In this document: positions 1-8,467 of the stretch, in pieces
Layout: each line of letters opens with the position of its first letter
How positions within the stretch are numbered: position 1 is the stretch's first letter
Assembly (NCBI GenBank): GCA_964459845.1
Contig: CAYWOC010000014.1
Location: 1-51,879, forward strand
Direction of reading: 5' to 3'
Length of the DNA: 51,879 bases
DNA from: CALZFJ01 sp964459845
Lineage (GTDB): Bacteria > Bacteroidota > Bacteroidia > Bacteroidales > Muribaculaceae
The notes under the pieces: generated by a model
Told to the model about the DNA's origin: nothing
What the model saw: the letters and a program-made list of their open reading frames with translations, nothing else
Database searches by the model: none
Program-made: the position numbers and the translations under genes

Positions 1-222
1 ATGTGAGTTCTTCAAACAAATTGCTAAATTTGCACTTGCCAATTGAACCTACCATGCGACATAAATACACAGAAATGATGCTTTTCTTTGAATGATTGTA
101 ATATAAATGGGCGAAAAAGTAATATTTTAGATAGTATTTGGGTTAAATTTGTGTTAAAATGAGGCGGCAAGTGACTTAGTTTTGTGCGAATTTGATAATT
201 TTAGCAAAATTTTGTGATGATT

Positions 223-272
223 ATGGACGATTAACAGGGGCTGTCGTCCATCTGTCATATAACTAAGCCCCT
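223..272 (+). promoter_or_regulatory. Possible H-type pseudoknot in the leader of the giant surface-protein gene
   Basis: Stem 1 pairs ATGGACGA (223-230) with TCGTCCAT (244-251), eight perfect pairs. The loop carries AGGGGCT (236-242), which is fully complementary to AGCCCCT (266-272). The order of the four strands is that of an H-type pseudoknot, and it ends 12 nt before the start codon at 285. A -7-like TAGTTTTG lies at 177-184, so the element would be transcribed. I do not recognise a known riboswitch class. It could be a translational control element or a chance structure. Confidence 0.4.
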
Positions 273-284
273 AATCTAACTTCT

Positions 285-3200
285 ATGTCATTAAAAAGAT
301 ACGCTTTAAGCCTCGTTATGCTGGTGGTCATACCACTGCTTGCGAGTGCGCAGAACAATCTTTTTCTGCAACAAGTGGCGGCGGCAAGTTCCACTCCGCC
401 TCCAGTGATTGATAATGTTGCGGCTATGGAGAACAGCCATAATGCAACTTCTCCATTTGAACAACTCATCAGTTATGCTAATGCTCAGGCTTCTCCGAAA
501 GCCGAATCTCTGCAAATGTTGAGCAACTGCTCAATGTGCCGCCAGCTCACCGAGCCGATTGCCGGAAAGTGGACAAGCGGCAGCTTCCAAGCTCCAGCCA
601 AGAAGCTGAAATCGGCTACTCGCGGCACTGCCGTCGCTCCTGTGGGCGGCTATATTGCCAAGGATAAGACAAATTCTGGCGAATATCACAGTGTTATGCA
701 ACTATCTAAAGATGAGAGCGGAGCATATGCTATGGCTCACGTTTATGGTCTTGAGGAAGGTACATTGACCATGGCCATAGACCTTGAGAAAGGAACTGTG
801 CAAATTCCGGCGCAGAAACTCTACACCCACAAGACTTATGGCGATGTATATGCCTATCCTGTGGACTTTAGCAATAACACTTATAACCCCGATGGCACGA
901 TAGCAGGAACTATCGACGAAAGTGGAGAAATTACACTGTCGTCGTGGGGCATTTTTGTCGGCGACGGTGATTATAAAGGCAGTTGCTTCAACGCTTTCGT
1001 GAGCAGCTCGTGGATTCCTGCCAACGCCACAGTTTCGAGTGTGAACAAGAACGGCGTGAGCGAATCCTATAGTGCGCTTATCGAGCAGGTGTCGGGCAAT
1101 GAGATCCGCATCTATAACTTTGCCGGCAATGGAGTGGCAGTGTCTGCCCTAATTAATTCGGCTAAAGCAGTGAAGATTTCACCGCAGCGCATACTCAGCA
1201 CTTCGTTATATGGCGATTTCTATTGCTATCCTGCCGATTTCACGAAGGGCAAAGTTTATACCACTCAGCCTATCGTAGGCACAGGTTCTGATGGAAAAAT
1301 ACAATTCAACAACTGGGTTGTGGCTCAACGCAACAATGGGGCTTCGCTTCTGCTTGCAAATGCATCGACTCAAATTACCACTACTTTCAATATCGCATAT
1401 CCCGAGGCTGCAAGCATCAAATTCGACGGTGCCGGAACTGCGGCTTCTCCATATCTAATCAAGTCGGCAGCCGACCTTGAAATGCTCTCGCAAGCCGTCG
1501 GCTTGGGAAATTCTTATAAAGGACAGTTCTTCAAGCTTGCCCAAGATATTTCGCTCAGCGAGCTGACAGCACAATATCAGCCAGTGGGTGAAGCCGCTGC
1601 TCCATTTGAAGGCACATTCGATGGCGATGGCAAGACAATCTCAGGATTGAAGCTCAACCGCCGAGGCTTCAGCGACAGCGGTGTGTTTGGATATATCGGC
1701 ACGAGCGGTGTGGTAAAGAACCTGAATGTGGCTGCATGCCAAATCGTATCTACAGGTTCTAATGTAGGTATTGTAGCTGGCAGCAGTTACGGCTTGGTCA
1801 GCAACTGCCATGTCACCTCATCGCAGATTTCAGCCGACAGCGACGTGGTAGGCGGTGTGGTAGGCTATTCGGAAGGAACAGTTAGCGAATCATCGTTCAG
1901 TGGAGCTTTGAGCAGCACAGGCGATATAGGCGGCGTGGTTGGCTATAATGGTGGCATTGTCACCAAGAGTTACGCATCGGCTAAGCTGACACTGACAGGC
2001 TATTACTCTTCGGTATATCACTGCGTTGGTGGTGTAGTCGGTTATTCTGTGTATGTTGCCGGAAAAGAGAACCGGATATCCGACTCATATTTCGTGGGCC
2101 AAATACTTGATCCGAACGGTGCCGGCATAAGCGGCGGTGTTGCAGGATGCGTCATCAGTGGCAATGTGCAGCGATGCTTCAATGCCGGTGCTATGTATTC
2201 AGATGCCGACAAGGTGGAGGGTACTGCTATCGGCGGTATTTTTGGTATGATTCACGAGGCTAAAATCAACGACTGCTACAATGGCGGACCAGTCATCAAG
2301 GCAGATGCCCAAAATGCCAGCGTTGGCGGTATCGTAGGATACTTGTCATTGACATATCTCAACAGCGAGCCTCATAATACAAGTGTCGTCACCAACTGCT
2401 ACAACAGCGCATTCGTGAATGGCGGTGCAGTTCACGCTGCATCGGGAGTGTATGGCTCAACATTCGAGCTTAATGGCTACCATCCTGCCGACAACACATT
2501 CTTCAACTGCTACAGCGACAAGCAGGCTACTGGTCTTGACGGCGGCAATTATGGACTGGCTACAGCCTCATTCACATCGGGCAATCTGCCTGAAGGATTC
2601 TCGGCCGACACTTGGGCGGCAAAGGCTGGTTTTTATCCAACATTGAAAGGTCTCAACGACAATGCGGCAGCTAAGCTGACGGCAGCATCGTTTGCCCTTG
2701 CCAACGATGAGACTATCCGCAAAGTGAAGTCGGCATTCACATTGAATGTACCCGACAACGACATCAAGTGGCAGCTTCTCGACAGCAAGAGCGGCACATT
2801 CGTGACTACGACCGACGGTCTTGCCATCTCGGGCAATACAGCTACAATCAAGGAGATTTATTCTACAGAGACACTTGTGGCAACTACAGCCGACGGTGTG
2901 GGATTGAAAAATTATTCACTTGCCATAGTCCCTAAGGTATTCGACGGTGAAGGCACTGAGGCTTCTCCATATCTTATCAAGAACGTTGCCGACTTCAAGA
3001 AATTGAACAATGCAGTGGAGACGAATCATCAGCGTCATGAAGGCGACTTCTTCAAGCTGACGAGCGATATCGACTTCACAGGTTCTGATTTTGTGGGTGT
3101 GGGCGGAAAATCCACTTATTCATTCGGTGGCGTATTCGATGGCGACAACCACACTATCCATGGACTTGACATTACTTCGGTAGCTTACGACGAGAGCGGC

Positions 3201-6200
3201 AAAGCCACTGCCGACGGTTCTTATCTGTATGCCGGTCTGTTTGGCGTATGCTCGGAGGCAAGTGTCATCAAGAACCTGAATATGGGTGCCGACAACAAGT
3301 TCACATTCTATGGACTGGGCGCACCTATCGTGGCATATACAGCAGGAAAGGTAATCAACTGCCGCAACTATGCCGACGTAACTGGCATAAGCCAATATGT
3401 GGCCGGCGTGACGAGTACTGCTACTCCTGATGCCACAGTGAGCGGCTGCTACAATGCTGGTAACATCACTATCGGCGGAAGCTATGGCGCAGGTATCGTG
3501 GCACGCAACTTCGGTGTCACGGAACTTTGCCAGAACGACGGAAATGTGTATGCAAAATATGTGAATGATTTAAGCAAGGACGGCAACCAGAACACAGCCG
3601 GCGGTATTGCTGCCGTAAACTACGGCTCTATCGACCGCTGCGTGAACAATGCAACCATCTCGGCTTATAAGACTGTGGGCGGTATTGTTGCAATAAACTC
3701 TGCACAAAATGAGCAGGGCAACATCACAAACAGTGTGAACAACGGTATCATAAACTGCTTGAGCGATGACGCTAACCGTGGTGCAATCATCGGTAACTTG
3801 TTTGGTAAGACTACAATCGCAGACAACTATTACGACGCTTCAATCACTACCTATGGAGCTGCAGGCAATGGCTCGCTTACTGGCGCAAACGGAGTGTCCA
3901 CTTCGGTGCTCACTGCTGGAAAGGCTCTTGGCGAACTTAGCAGCGACGACTGGAGCTTCAAGACTGGCGAATATCCAGTGCTTAAATCTTTCGAGAACGA
4001 GGCTGCTGCAGTGGCTTTGAGAAAAACATTCGTGGCATTTGCCGACGGCGAGTCGAAAGCCAACGTGGTGAAGAATGTCAGCCTTGCAAACGATGCTAAG
4101 CTGGCTTGGAATTTGGCTCAAAACAAGAATTTCACCATTGCCGGAAATGTCTTGAATGTGACTGTTCCTACCGACTTGACTGTTGCAAGCGACACCCTTA
4201 CTGCCGTGTATGACAATAAGTACAGCAAGGTATATTATTTGCGTAGTGTTCCATCGATACTCGATGGCGCGGGTTCTGCTCAAGACCCATTCCAGATAAA
4301 GAGCGTTGATGACATGAACAAGCTCGCCGACTTCATCACTTCGGCACAAATGGAGTATGACGGATATTACTTCAAGGTGATGAACGACATCGACTATGCT
4401 GGTGCGGCTCTTAAATTGCTCGCATCGGGCAGTGTGAACTTCCAAGGTGACTTCGACGGAAACGGAAAGACAATATCGGGATATGAGTTTGCCGACAACA
4501 CTACAAAGACAGGACGAAATATCGGTCTGTTTGCCAACGTGGGAGGCAATGCTGTAATCCACGACTTGACACTCGACGGCACATTCAATGCGAATGCCTA
4601 TGCTGGCGGATTTGTCGGCAAGCTCTACGGAACTGTGCGCAACTGCGTGAACCGCTCGGCTGTAAGCTCTACATCGGGCGCATACGTTGGCGGTATAGCT
4701 TATCGCGCTTACGATGGCTCTCGCATCGAGAACTGCTCGAATGAAGGTGTCATCACTGCCAAGACAAATTATGTTGCCGGAATTGCTTGTCAAGCCGACA
4801 ACGGAAGTGTGATAATAGGCTGCTCAAACAGCGGAAAGATTGTTGCTACTACTGGCTATGGCGCAGGTATCGTGGCAAACAACAGCGGACGCATTGAAAA
4901 CAGCTTCAACACTGGAAGTATCACAGGTAAGCAATATCTTGCGGGTATTGTAGCTAAGGGCGGTGCTACCGATTCTATCATCAACTGCTACAACACTGCC
5001 GACATCACTGTGGCAGCCAACACTTATGCGGCTGGTATCGTGTCATCGGCTGCAGCAAGCTCGAAAGCTTATATCGCGTATTGCTATAACACTGGCGCAA
5101 TCACTGCGCAAGGCTATGTGGGAGGTATCGGTAGCTCTGTAGGTACTGGTCACACAGTACGCAATTGCTACAACACTGGCGCAATCACAAGCACCAAGTC
5201 GGCTTATGCTGCTGGATTGTTTGGCACAATTTCGGGTAAGGACGGAACTTATCCTACTACTGTGACCGACTGCTACAATATCGGAGAAATCAAGTCAATC
5301 AATGGCTATACTGGCGGTCTTGTTGGAAACAGCTCAGGCATTGAAATGACTGATTGCTATAACCTCGGCGATGTAACTGTTTCATCCACAGCTAAGGCTC
5401 TTGGTGTAGGTGGTCTCGGTGGCGGTCTGTCGGGCGTGATAACAAACTGCTGGAACTATGGTGATGTGTCAAACACAAGCTATGGTACAGGCGGTCTTAG
5501 CGGTATCGGTTCTGGCGAAATTCACGGATGTGCCAACTATGGCGATGTCTCTGGCGAAGGCGTGGGCAACAACGGAAATTATGGCAATGCCGGCGGACTT
5601 TGGGGGTATGGAGCTTCTCAGATCCACGACAGCTTCAATATGGGTACTGTCACTGGACCGAGCCACATTTCGGGCATAAATGGCGGAACATTCAGTGGTG
5701 CTGTCATCAGCAACTGCTATAATGCTGGTAAGCTTAACAACACTTCTGAGAGCGACGACATGTGTGGCAACATCTTCTGCTACTCAATGAGCGGCAATGA
5801 GGATAATGTGAGCGTAAGCAATTGCTACTACAACTCAACAATTAATCCTAAAGCCCTTGAAAATGAGTCGCTCGTGAATGCTGTGCCTACTAAGGGGATG
5901 TTCTCGATTGCGCTTGGCGACAACTTCGATTATCACCGTGCTGCATATCCTACAATTCCGGCATTTGCCGACAATGCTCTATTGAACATAGAGGCTGCAA
6001 ACTTAGAATTTATCAACGAGACCGACACCGACGACAATGTGACAGGACAGTTCTATTATGCTGTGCTTGACGGAGTGACAGTGGAGGCATCAGATAACTT
6101 GGAGCTTGCCGACGGTATTGCTACTCCAAAATCGATAGGCAAAGCAACAATTAAATATTCGGGAACTTTCGGCAATGAATATGCTGAGTCGGAGTTTGAG

Positions 6201-6386
6201 GTTGTGATTACCAAGTTGTCGGGAGTGTCGAGCATTCTTGATGGAGGCAAGACCGCAGAATCTCGCAAATTCTTCGACATGAACGGAATTGAGATAGAGA
6301 ATCCTGAGGCTGGACAATTCTACATTGTCAAGACCAAATATACCGACGGAACGGAATCGGTGAACAAGATTTTCTTGAAAGACTAA
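285..6386 (+). CDS. Very large secreted GLUG-repeat surface protein
   Basis: 2033 residues with an N-terminal signal peptide (hydrophobic LSLVMLVVIPLLASA, cleavage near residue 22). Three long modules each open with a line of the type DGxGTxxSPYLIK (about residues 384, 884 and 1327). Each is followed by an LTSDIDF-like strand and then many GLUG-type repeats (GGIVGYNxGxIxNCYNxG). The last ~80 residues contain FFDMNGIEIENPEAGQFYIV and end in KIFLKD, like the C-terminal tails of secreted Bacteroidetes proteins. GLUG repeats form beta-solenoids in adhesins and other cell-surface proteins. Adhesion, matrix or glycan binding at the surface is inferred. The gene is followed by its own strong terminator and is not in an operon. 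Many NCYN cysteines recur once per repeat, which is usual for the motif. Confidence 0.8.
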   Translation: MSLKRYALSLVMLVVIPLLASAQNNLFLQQVAAASSTPPPVIDNVAAMENSHNATSPFEQLISYANAQASPKAESLQMLSNCSMCRQLTEPIAGKWTSGSFQAPAKKLKSATRGTAVAPVGGYIAKDKTNSGEYHSVMQLSKDESGAYAMAHVYGLEEGTLTMAIDLEKGTVQIPAQKLYTHKTYGDVYAYPVDFSNNTYNPDGTIAGTIDESGEITLSSWGIFVGDGDYKGSCFNAFVSSSWIPANATVSSVNKNGVSESYSALIEQVSGNEIRIYNFAGNGVAVSALINSAKAVKISPQRILSTSLYGDFYCYPADFTKGKVYTTQPIVGTGSDGKIQFNNWVVAQRNNGASLLLANASTQITTTFNIAYPEAASIKFDGAGTAASPYLIKSAADLEMLSQAVGLGNSYKGQFFKLAQDISLSELTAQYQPVGEAAAPFEGTFDGDGKTISGLKLNRRGFSDSGVFGYIGTSGVVKNLNVAACQIVSTGSNVGIVAGSSYGLVSNCHVTSSQISADSDVVGGVVGYSEGTVSESSFSGALSSTGDIGGVVGYNGGIVTKSYASAKLTLTGYYSSVYHCVGGVVGYSVYVAGKENRISDSYFVGQILDPNGAGISGGVAGCVISGNVQRCFNAGAMYSDADKVEGTAIGGIFGMIHEAKINDCYNGGPVIKADAQNASVGGIVGYLSLTYLNSEPHNTSVVTNCYNSAFVNGGAVHAASGVYGSTFELNGYHPADNTFFNCYSDKQATGLDGGNYGLATASFTSGNLPEGFSADTWAAKAGFYPTLKGLNDNAAAKLTAASFALANDETIRKVKSAFTLNVPDNDIKWQLLDSKSGTFVTTTDGLAISGNTATIKEIYSTETLVATTADGVGLKNYSLAIVPKVFDGEGTEASPYLIKNVADFKKLNNAVETNHQRHEGDFFKLTSDIDFTGSDFVGVGGKSTYSFGGVFDGDNHTIHGLDITSVAYDESGKATADGSYLYAGLFGVCSEASVIKNLNMGADNKFTFYGLGAPIVAYTAGKVINCRNYADVTGISQYVAGVTSTATPDATVSGCYNAGNITIGGSYGAGIVARNFGVTELCQNDGNVYAKYVNDLSKDGNQNTAGGIAAVNYGSIDRCVNNATISAYKTVGGIVAINSAQNEQGNITNSVNNGIINCLSDDANRGAIIGNLFGKTTIADNYYDASITTYGAAGNGSLTGANGVSTSVLTAGKALGELSSDDWSFKTGEYPVLKSFENEAAAVALRKTFVAFADGESKANVVKNVSLANDAKLAWNLAQNKNFTIAGNVLNVTVPTDLTVASDTLTAVYDNKYSKVYYLRSVPSILDGAGSAQDPFQIKSVDDMNKLADFITSAQMEYDGYYFKVMNDIDYAGAALKLLASGSVNFQGDFDGNGKTISGYEFADNTTKTGRNIGLFANVGGNAVIHDLTLDGTFNANAYAGGFVGKLYGTVRNCVNRSAVSSTSGAYVGGIAYRAYDGSRIENCSNEGVITAKTNYVAGIACQADNGSVIIGCSNSGKIVATTGYGAGIVANNSGRIENSFNTGSITGKQYLAGIVAKGGATDSIINCYNTADITVAANTYAAGIVSSAAASSKAYIAYCYNTGAITAQGYVGGIGSSVGTGHTVRNCYNTGAITSTKSAYAAGLFGTISGKDGTYPTTVTDCYNIGEIKSINGYTGGLVGNSSGIEMTDCYNLGDVTVSSTAKALGVGGLGGGLSGVITNCWNYGDVSNTSYGTGGLSGIGSGEIHGCANYGDVSGEGVGNNGNYGNAGGLWGYGASQIHDSFNMGTVTGPSHISGINGGTFSGAVISNCYNAGKLNNTSESDDMCGNIFCYSMSGNEDNVSVSNCYYNSTINPKALENESLVNAVPTKGMFSIALGDNFDYHRAAYPTIPAFADNALLNIEAANLEFINETDTDDNVTGQFYYAVLDGVTVEASDNLELADGIATPKSIGKATIKYSGTFGNEYAESEFEVVITKLSGVSSILDGGKTAESRKFFDMNGIEIENPEAGQFYIVKTKYTDGTESVNKIFLKD

Positions 6387-6417
6387 TCGCACATACTTGC
6401 GATTGACCCTATAACCG

Positions 6418-6465
6418 CAGGAGGCACGCTGGAATCGTAACGCCAGTGTGCCTCCTGATTTTTTT
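6418..6465 (+). terminator. Strong intrinsic terminator after the GLUG gene
   Basis: CAGGAGGCACGCTGG (6418-6432) pairs with CCAGTGTGCCTCCTG (6443-6457), 15 bp with one wobble. A seven-T run follows. It separates the GLUG gene from the convergent kinase gene. Confidence 0.9.
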
Positions 6466-6482
6466 ACACCATTATGTAAGTC

Positions 6483-7577
6483 TTATGCAGACGGATGAAA
6501 GTAGATAGAGAACCGATGCATTCCAGCTTCAAAGCAGTATTCGATATTCCAATTGTGAAAGTCGCAGATAGCTTTCACGATTGCAAGCCCCAGTCCGTTG
6601 CCTCTGTGATTCGTGCTGCTTTTGTGGAAACGGCAGAACAATGTGCTTGAGTCGAGTGCCGCACCTTCGCTTGACGTATTGATTACGCTTAACTTGCTGT
6701 CTTCGATGATTAGCAGTATATCCCCATCGGATGTCGAATGGCGGATTGCATTGACAATAAGATTTTTCAGCATACATTCCAGCAATATGCGGTTAGCGAG
6801 CAGTCGGCAGTCGAGCTTGGAACGGCAGTCATGCACTTCCAGCGGTTTCCCATCGCGCAAAGCATTGTATAAGTGTAGTGATTCCATGATTATCGAAGCT
6901 ATGTCCACGTCTTCCATAGATGAGTATTGCGCATTTTCAATTTTTGCGAGGAGAAGCAGGTTGCGGTTTAGCCGGCTCATATTTGTTGATTGAATGTATA
7001 TGTCGGAAACGAGTTGCATCTGTCGTTCAGTCAAATTCTCCTGCATCATGACATCGAGCTTGCTTTGTATGATGGCAAGTGGCGTTTGCAGTTCGTGCGA
7101 CGCATTTTCAGTAAATTCCTTCTGTATGTTGTAAGTATCTTTGTCCTTTCTCATCAATTGTTCAATAGAGCTGTTGAGCCGGGCAAATTCGCAGATGTCG
7201 GTATCCATAAAATGCGGGATGTCGCTTTGAGCCAGATTGAACTGCTCGGTTTTTTCCAGAGTGTCGTCGAAAGAATGCCAAAGTTTCTTTGTCGTAAACC
7301 GCAAGGTGAAGTATAGCGACAATATTATGGCGATAAAAATTAAGGTAAATTGTAGCATCATTCCAGCCATTATGTCTTGTTCGATGTCGAGATGAGGGAT
7401 ATTGTGGCCGTGTTTCATCGTTTCGATGATATCGATTAAGTCTTCAGCATAAAAGTATTTGTTGAGCAGATAAAACAGAGGTGCGGTAAGTGCGAAGCAT
7501 ATGGCTGTGCAACATCCGAATTGCCTGAAAGTTTTTGAGATGAGGCTTTTTTGCCCCGACGGTTTCTTAGTTTTCAT
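6483..7577 (-). CDS. Sensor histidine kinase
   Basis: 364 residues. Two membrane segments (about residues 20-42 and 70-92) flank a short sensor loop. The H-box ASHELQTPLAIIQ (His near 158), an N-box NLIVNAIRHS and a G-box GNGLGLAIVKA show an intact dimerisation and HATPase_c core. The sensor loop is only ~25 residues, so the signal is probably sensed in or at the membrane. The start overlaps the end of the upstream response-regulator gene by 11 nt, so the pair is translationally coupled. Divergent from the outer-membrane barrel and PAP2 genes, which are plausible targets (inference). Confidence 0.93.
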   Translation of the reverse strand: MKTKKPSGQKSLISKTFRQFGCCTAICFALTAPLFYLLNKYFYAEDLIDIIETMKHGHNIPHLDIEQDIMAGMMLQFTLIFIAIILSLYFTLRFTTKKLWHSFDDTLEKTEQFNLAQSDIPHFMDTDICEFARLNSSIEQLMRKDKDTYNIQKEFTENASHELQTPLAIIQSKLDVMMQENLTERQMQLVSDIYIQSTNMSRLNRNLLLLAKIENAQYSSMEDVDIASIIMESLHLYNALRDGKPLEVHDCRSKLDCRLLANRILLECMLKNLIVNAIRHSTSDGDILLIIEDSKLSVINTSSEGAALDSSTLFCRFHKSSTNHRGNGLGLAIVKAICDFHNWNIEYCFEAGMHRFSIYFHPSA

Positions 7578-8253
7578 TATCGATAATCCATTTATATCCT
7601 ATTCCATAATAAGTCTTAATGCAGTTGCCCACGCCGACATCAGCCAATTTGGCTTTTAGGTTTTTAATGTGGGCATACACAAAATTGAAATCATCGAGCA
7701 TATCAGCCATGTCACCGCTCAGATGCTCGGCAATGGCGTTTTTGGAGACTACGCGGCTGCTGTTTTCAATCAAGAACAGCAGCAGTTCATATTCTGATTT
7801 CGTGAGGTTGAGCATGTGGTCATCCACTGTGGCGTTTTTGTCCAGTAAGTCAATTTTCACTTTGCCGCTCTGCAATATGTTGGAAGCTGAAAAGTTGTTG
7901 CGCCGCAGCAGAGCAAAAATGCGTATGCTGAGTTCTGGAAGGTGGAACGGCTTGGCAATGTAGTCGTCGGCACCAATTTTCAATCCCTCGATTTTGTCGT
8001 CGAGAGAACCTTTTGCCGAAACGATAATCACCCCCGTATGCGGTGCGTGCTGCTTTATGTTGCGCAGAATATCAAGCCCATTTCCGTCAGGGAGCATCAA
8101 GTCGAGAAGTATGCAGTCATATTCATATGTTTCTACACGCATCATCGCCTCATTGAATGTAAAAGCCTGTTCGCAGAGATATTTCTCTCCGCACAAATAA
8201 CTCACTATGCTGTCCGACAACTGCCGCTCGTCTTCTATGATTAATAGCTTCAT
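7567..8253 (-). CDS. OmpR-family response regulator
   Basis: 228 residues: a receiver domain (IIEDE acidic pocket, phospho-Asp in LLDLMLPDGNG, conserved Lys in AKPF) and a C-terminal winged-helix domain ending IKTYYGIGYKW. First gene of the two-gene operon with the kinase. About 215 bp separate it from the divergent barrel gene, enough for shared regulatory sites. Confidence 0.95.
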   Translation of the reverse strand: MKLLIIEDERQLSDSIVSYLCGEKYLCEQAFTFNEAMMRVETYEYDCILLDLMLPDGNGLDILRNIKQHAPHTGVIIVSAKGSLDDKIEGLKIGADDYIAKPFHLPELSIRIFALLRRNNFSASNILQSGKVKIDLLDKNATVDDHMLNLTKSEYELLLFLIENSSRVVSKNAIAEHLSGDMADMLDDFNFVYAHIKNLKAKLADVGVGNCIKTYYGIGYKWIIDNEN

Positions 8254-8436
8254 TATTAAAAACGTATTTATAACGGTTGTAAATATATAACGTAAATCTG
8301 TAGAAATTCTGTATTTTATCGGTGAAATTCAAATCCACGGCAAATCGTGAATACCGGAGTTGAGGATAATGAAAAATAATTCTAAAGAATATTACTGCGT
8401 GCAGGTGCTATTCAAAATTTCTGCAAAATTGCCGTT

Positions 8437-8444
8437 TACTTTTG
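8437..8444 (+). promoter_or_regulatory. -7 box for the barrel-PAP2 transcript
   Basis: TACTTTTG fits the Bacteroidetes TAnnTTTG -7 consensus, 23 nt before the barrel start codon. No clear TTTG lies at the usual distance upstream, which would fit an activator-dependent promoter (inference). Confidence 0.5.
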
Positions 8445-8467
8445 CATCAGATTTTTTTTAATGAGAA

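Noticed and set aside
3840..4793. Long minus-strand ORF (317 codons) inside the GLUG gene
   Set aside because: Antisense shadow of repetitive codons; no start context or recognisable domain.
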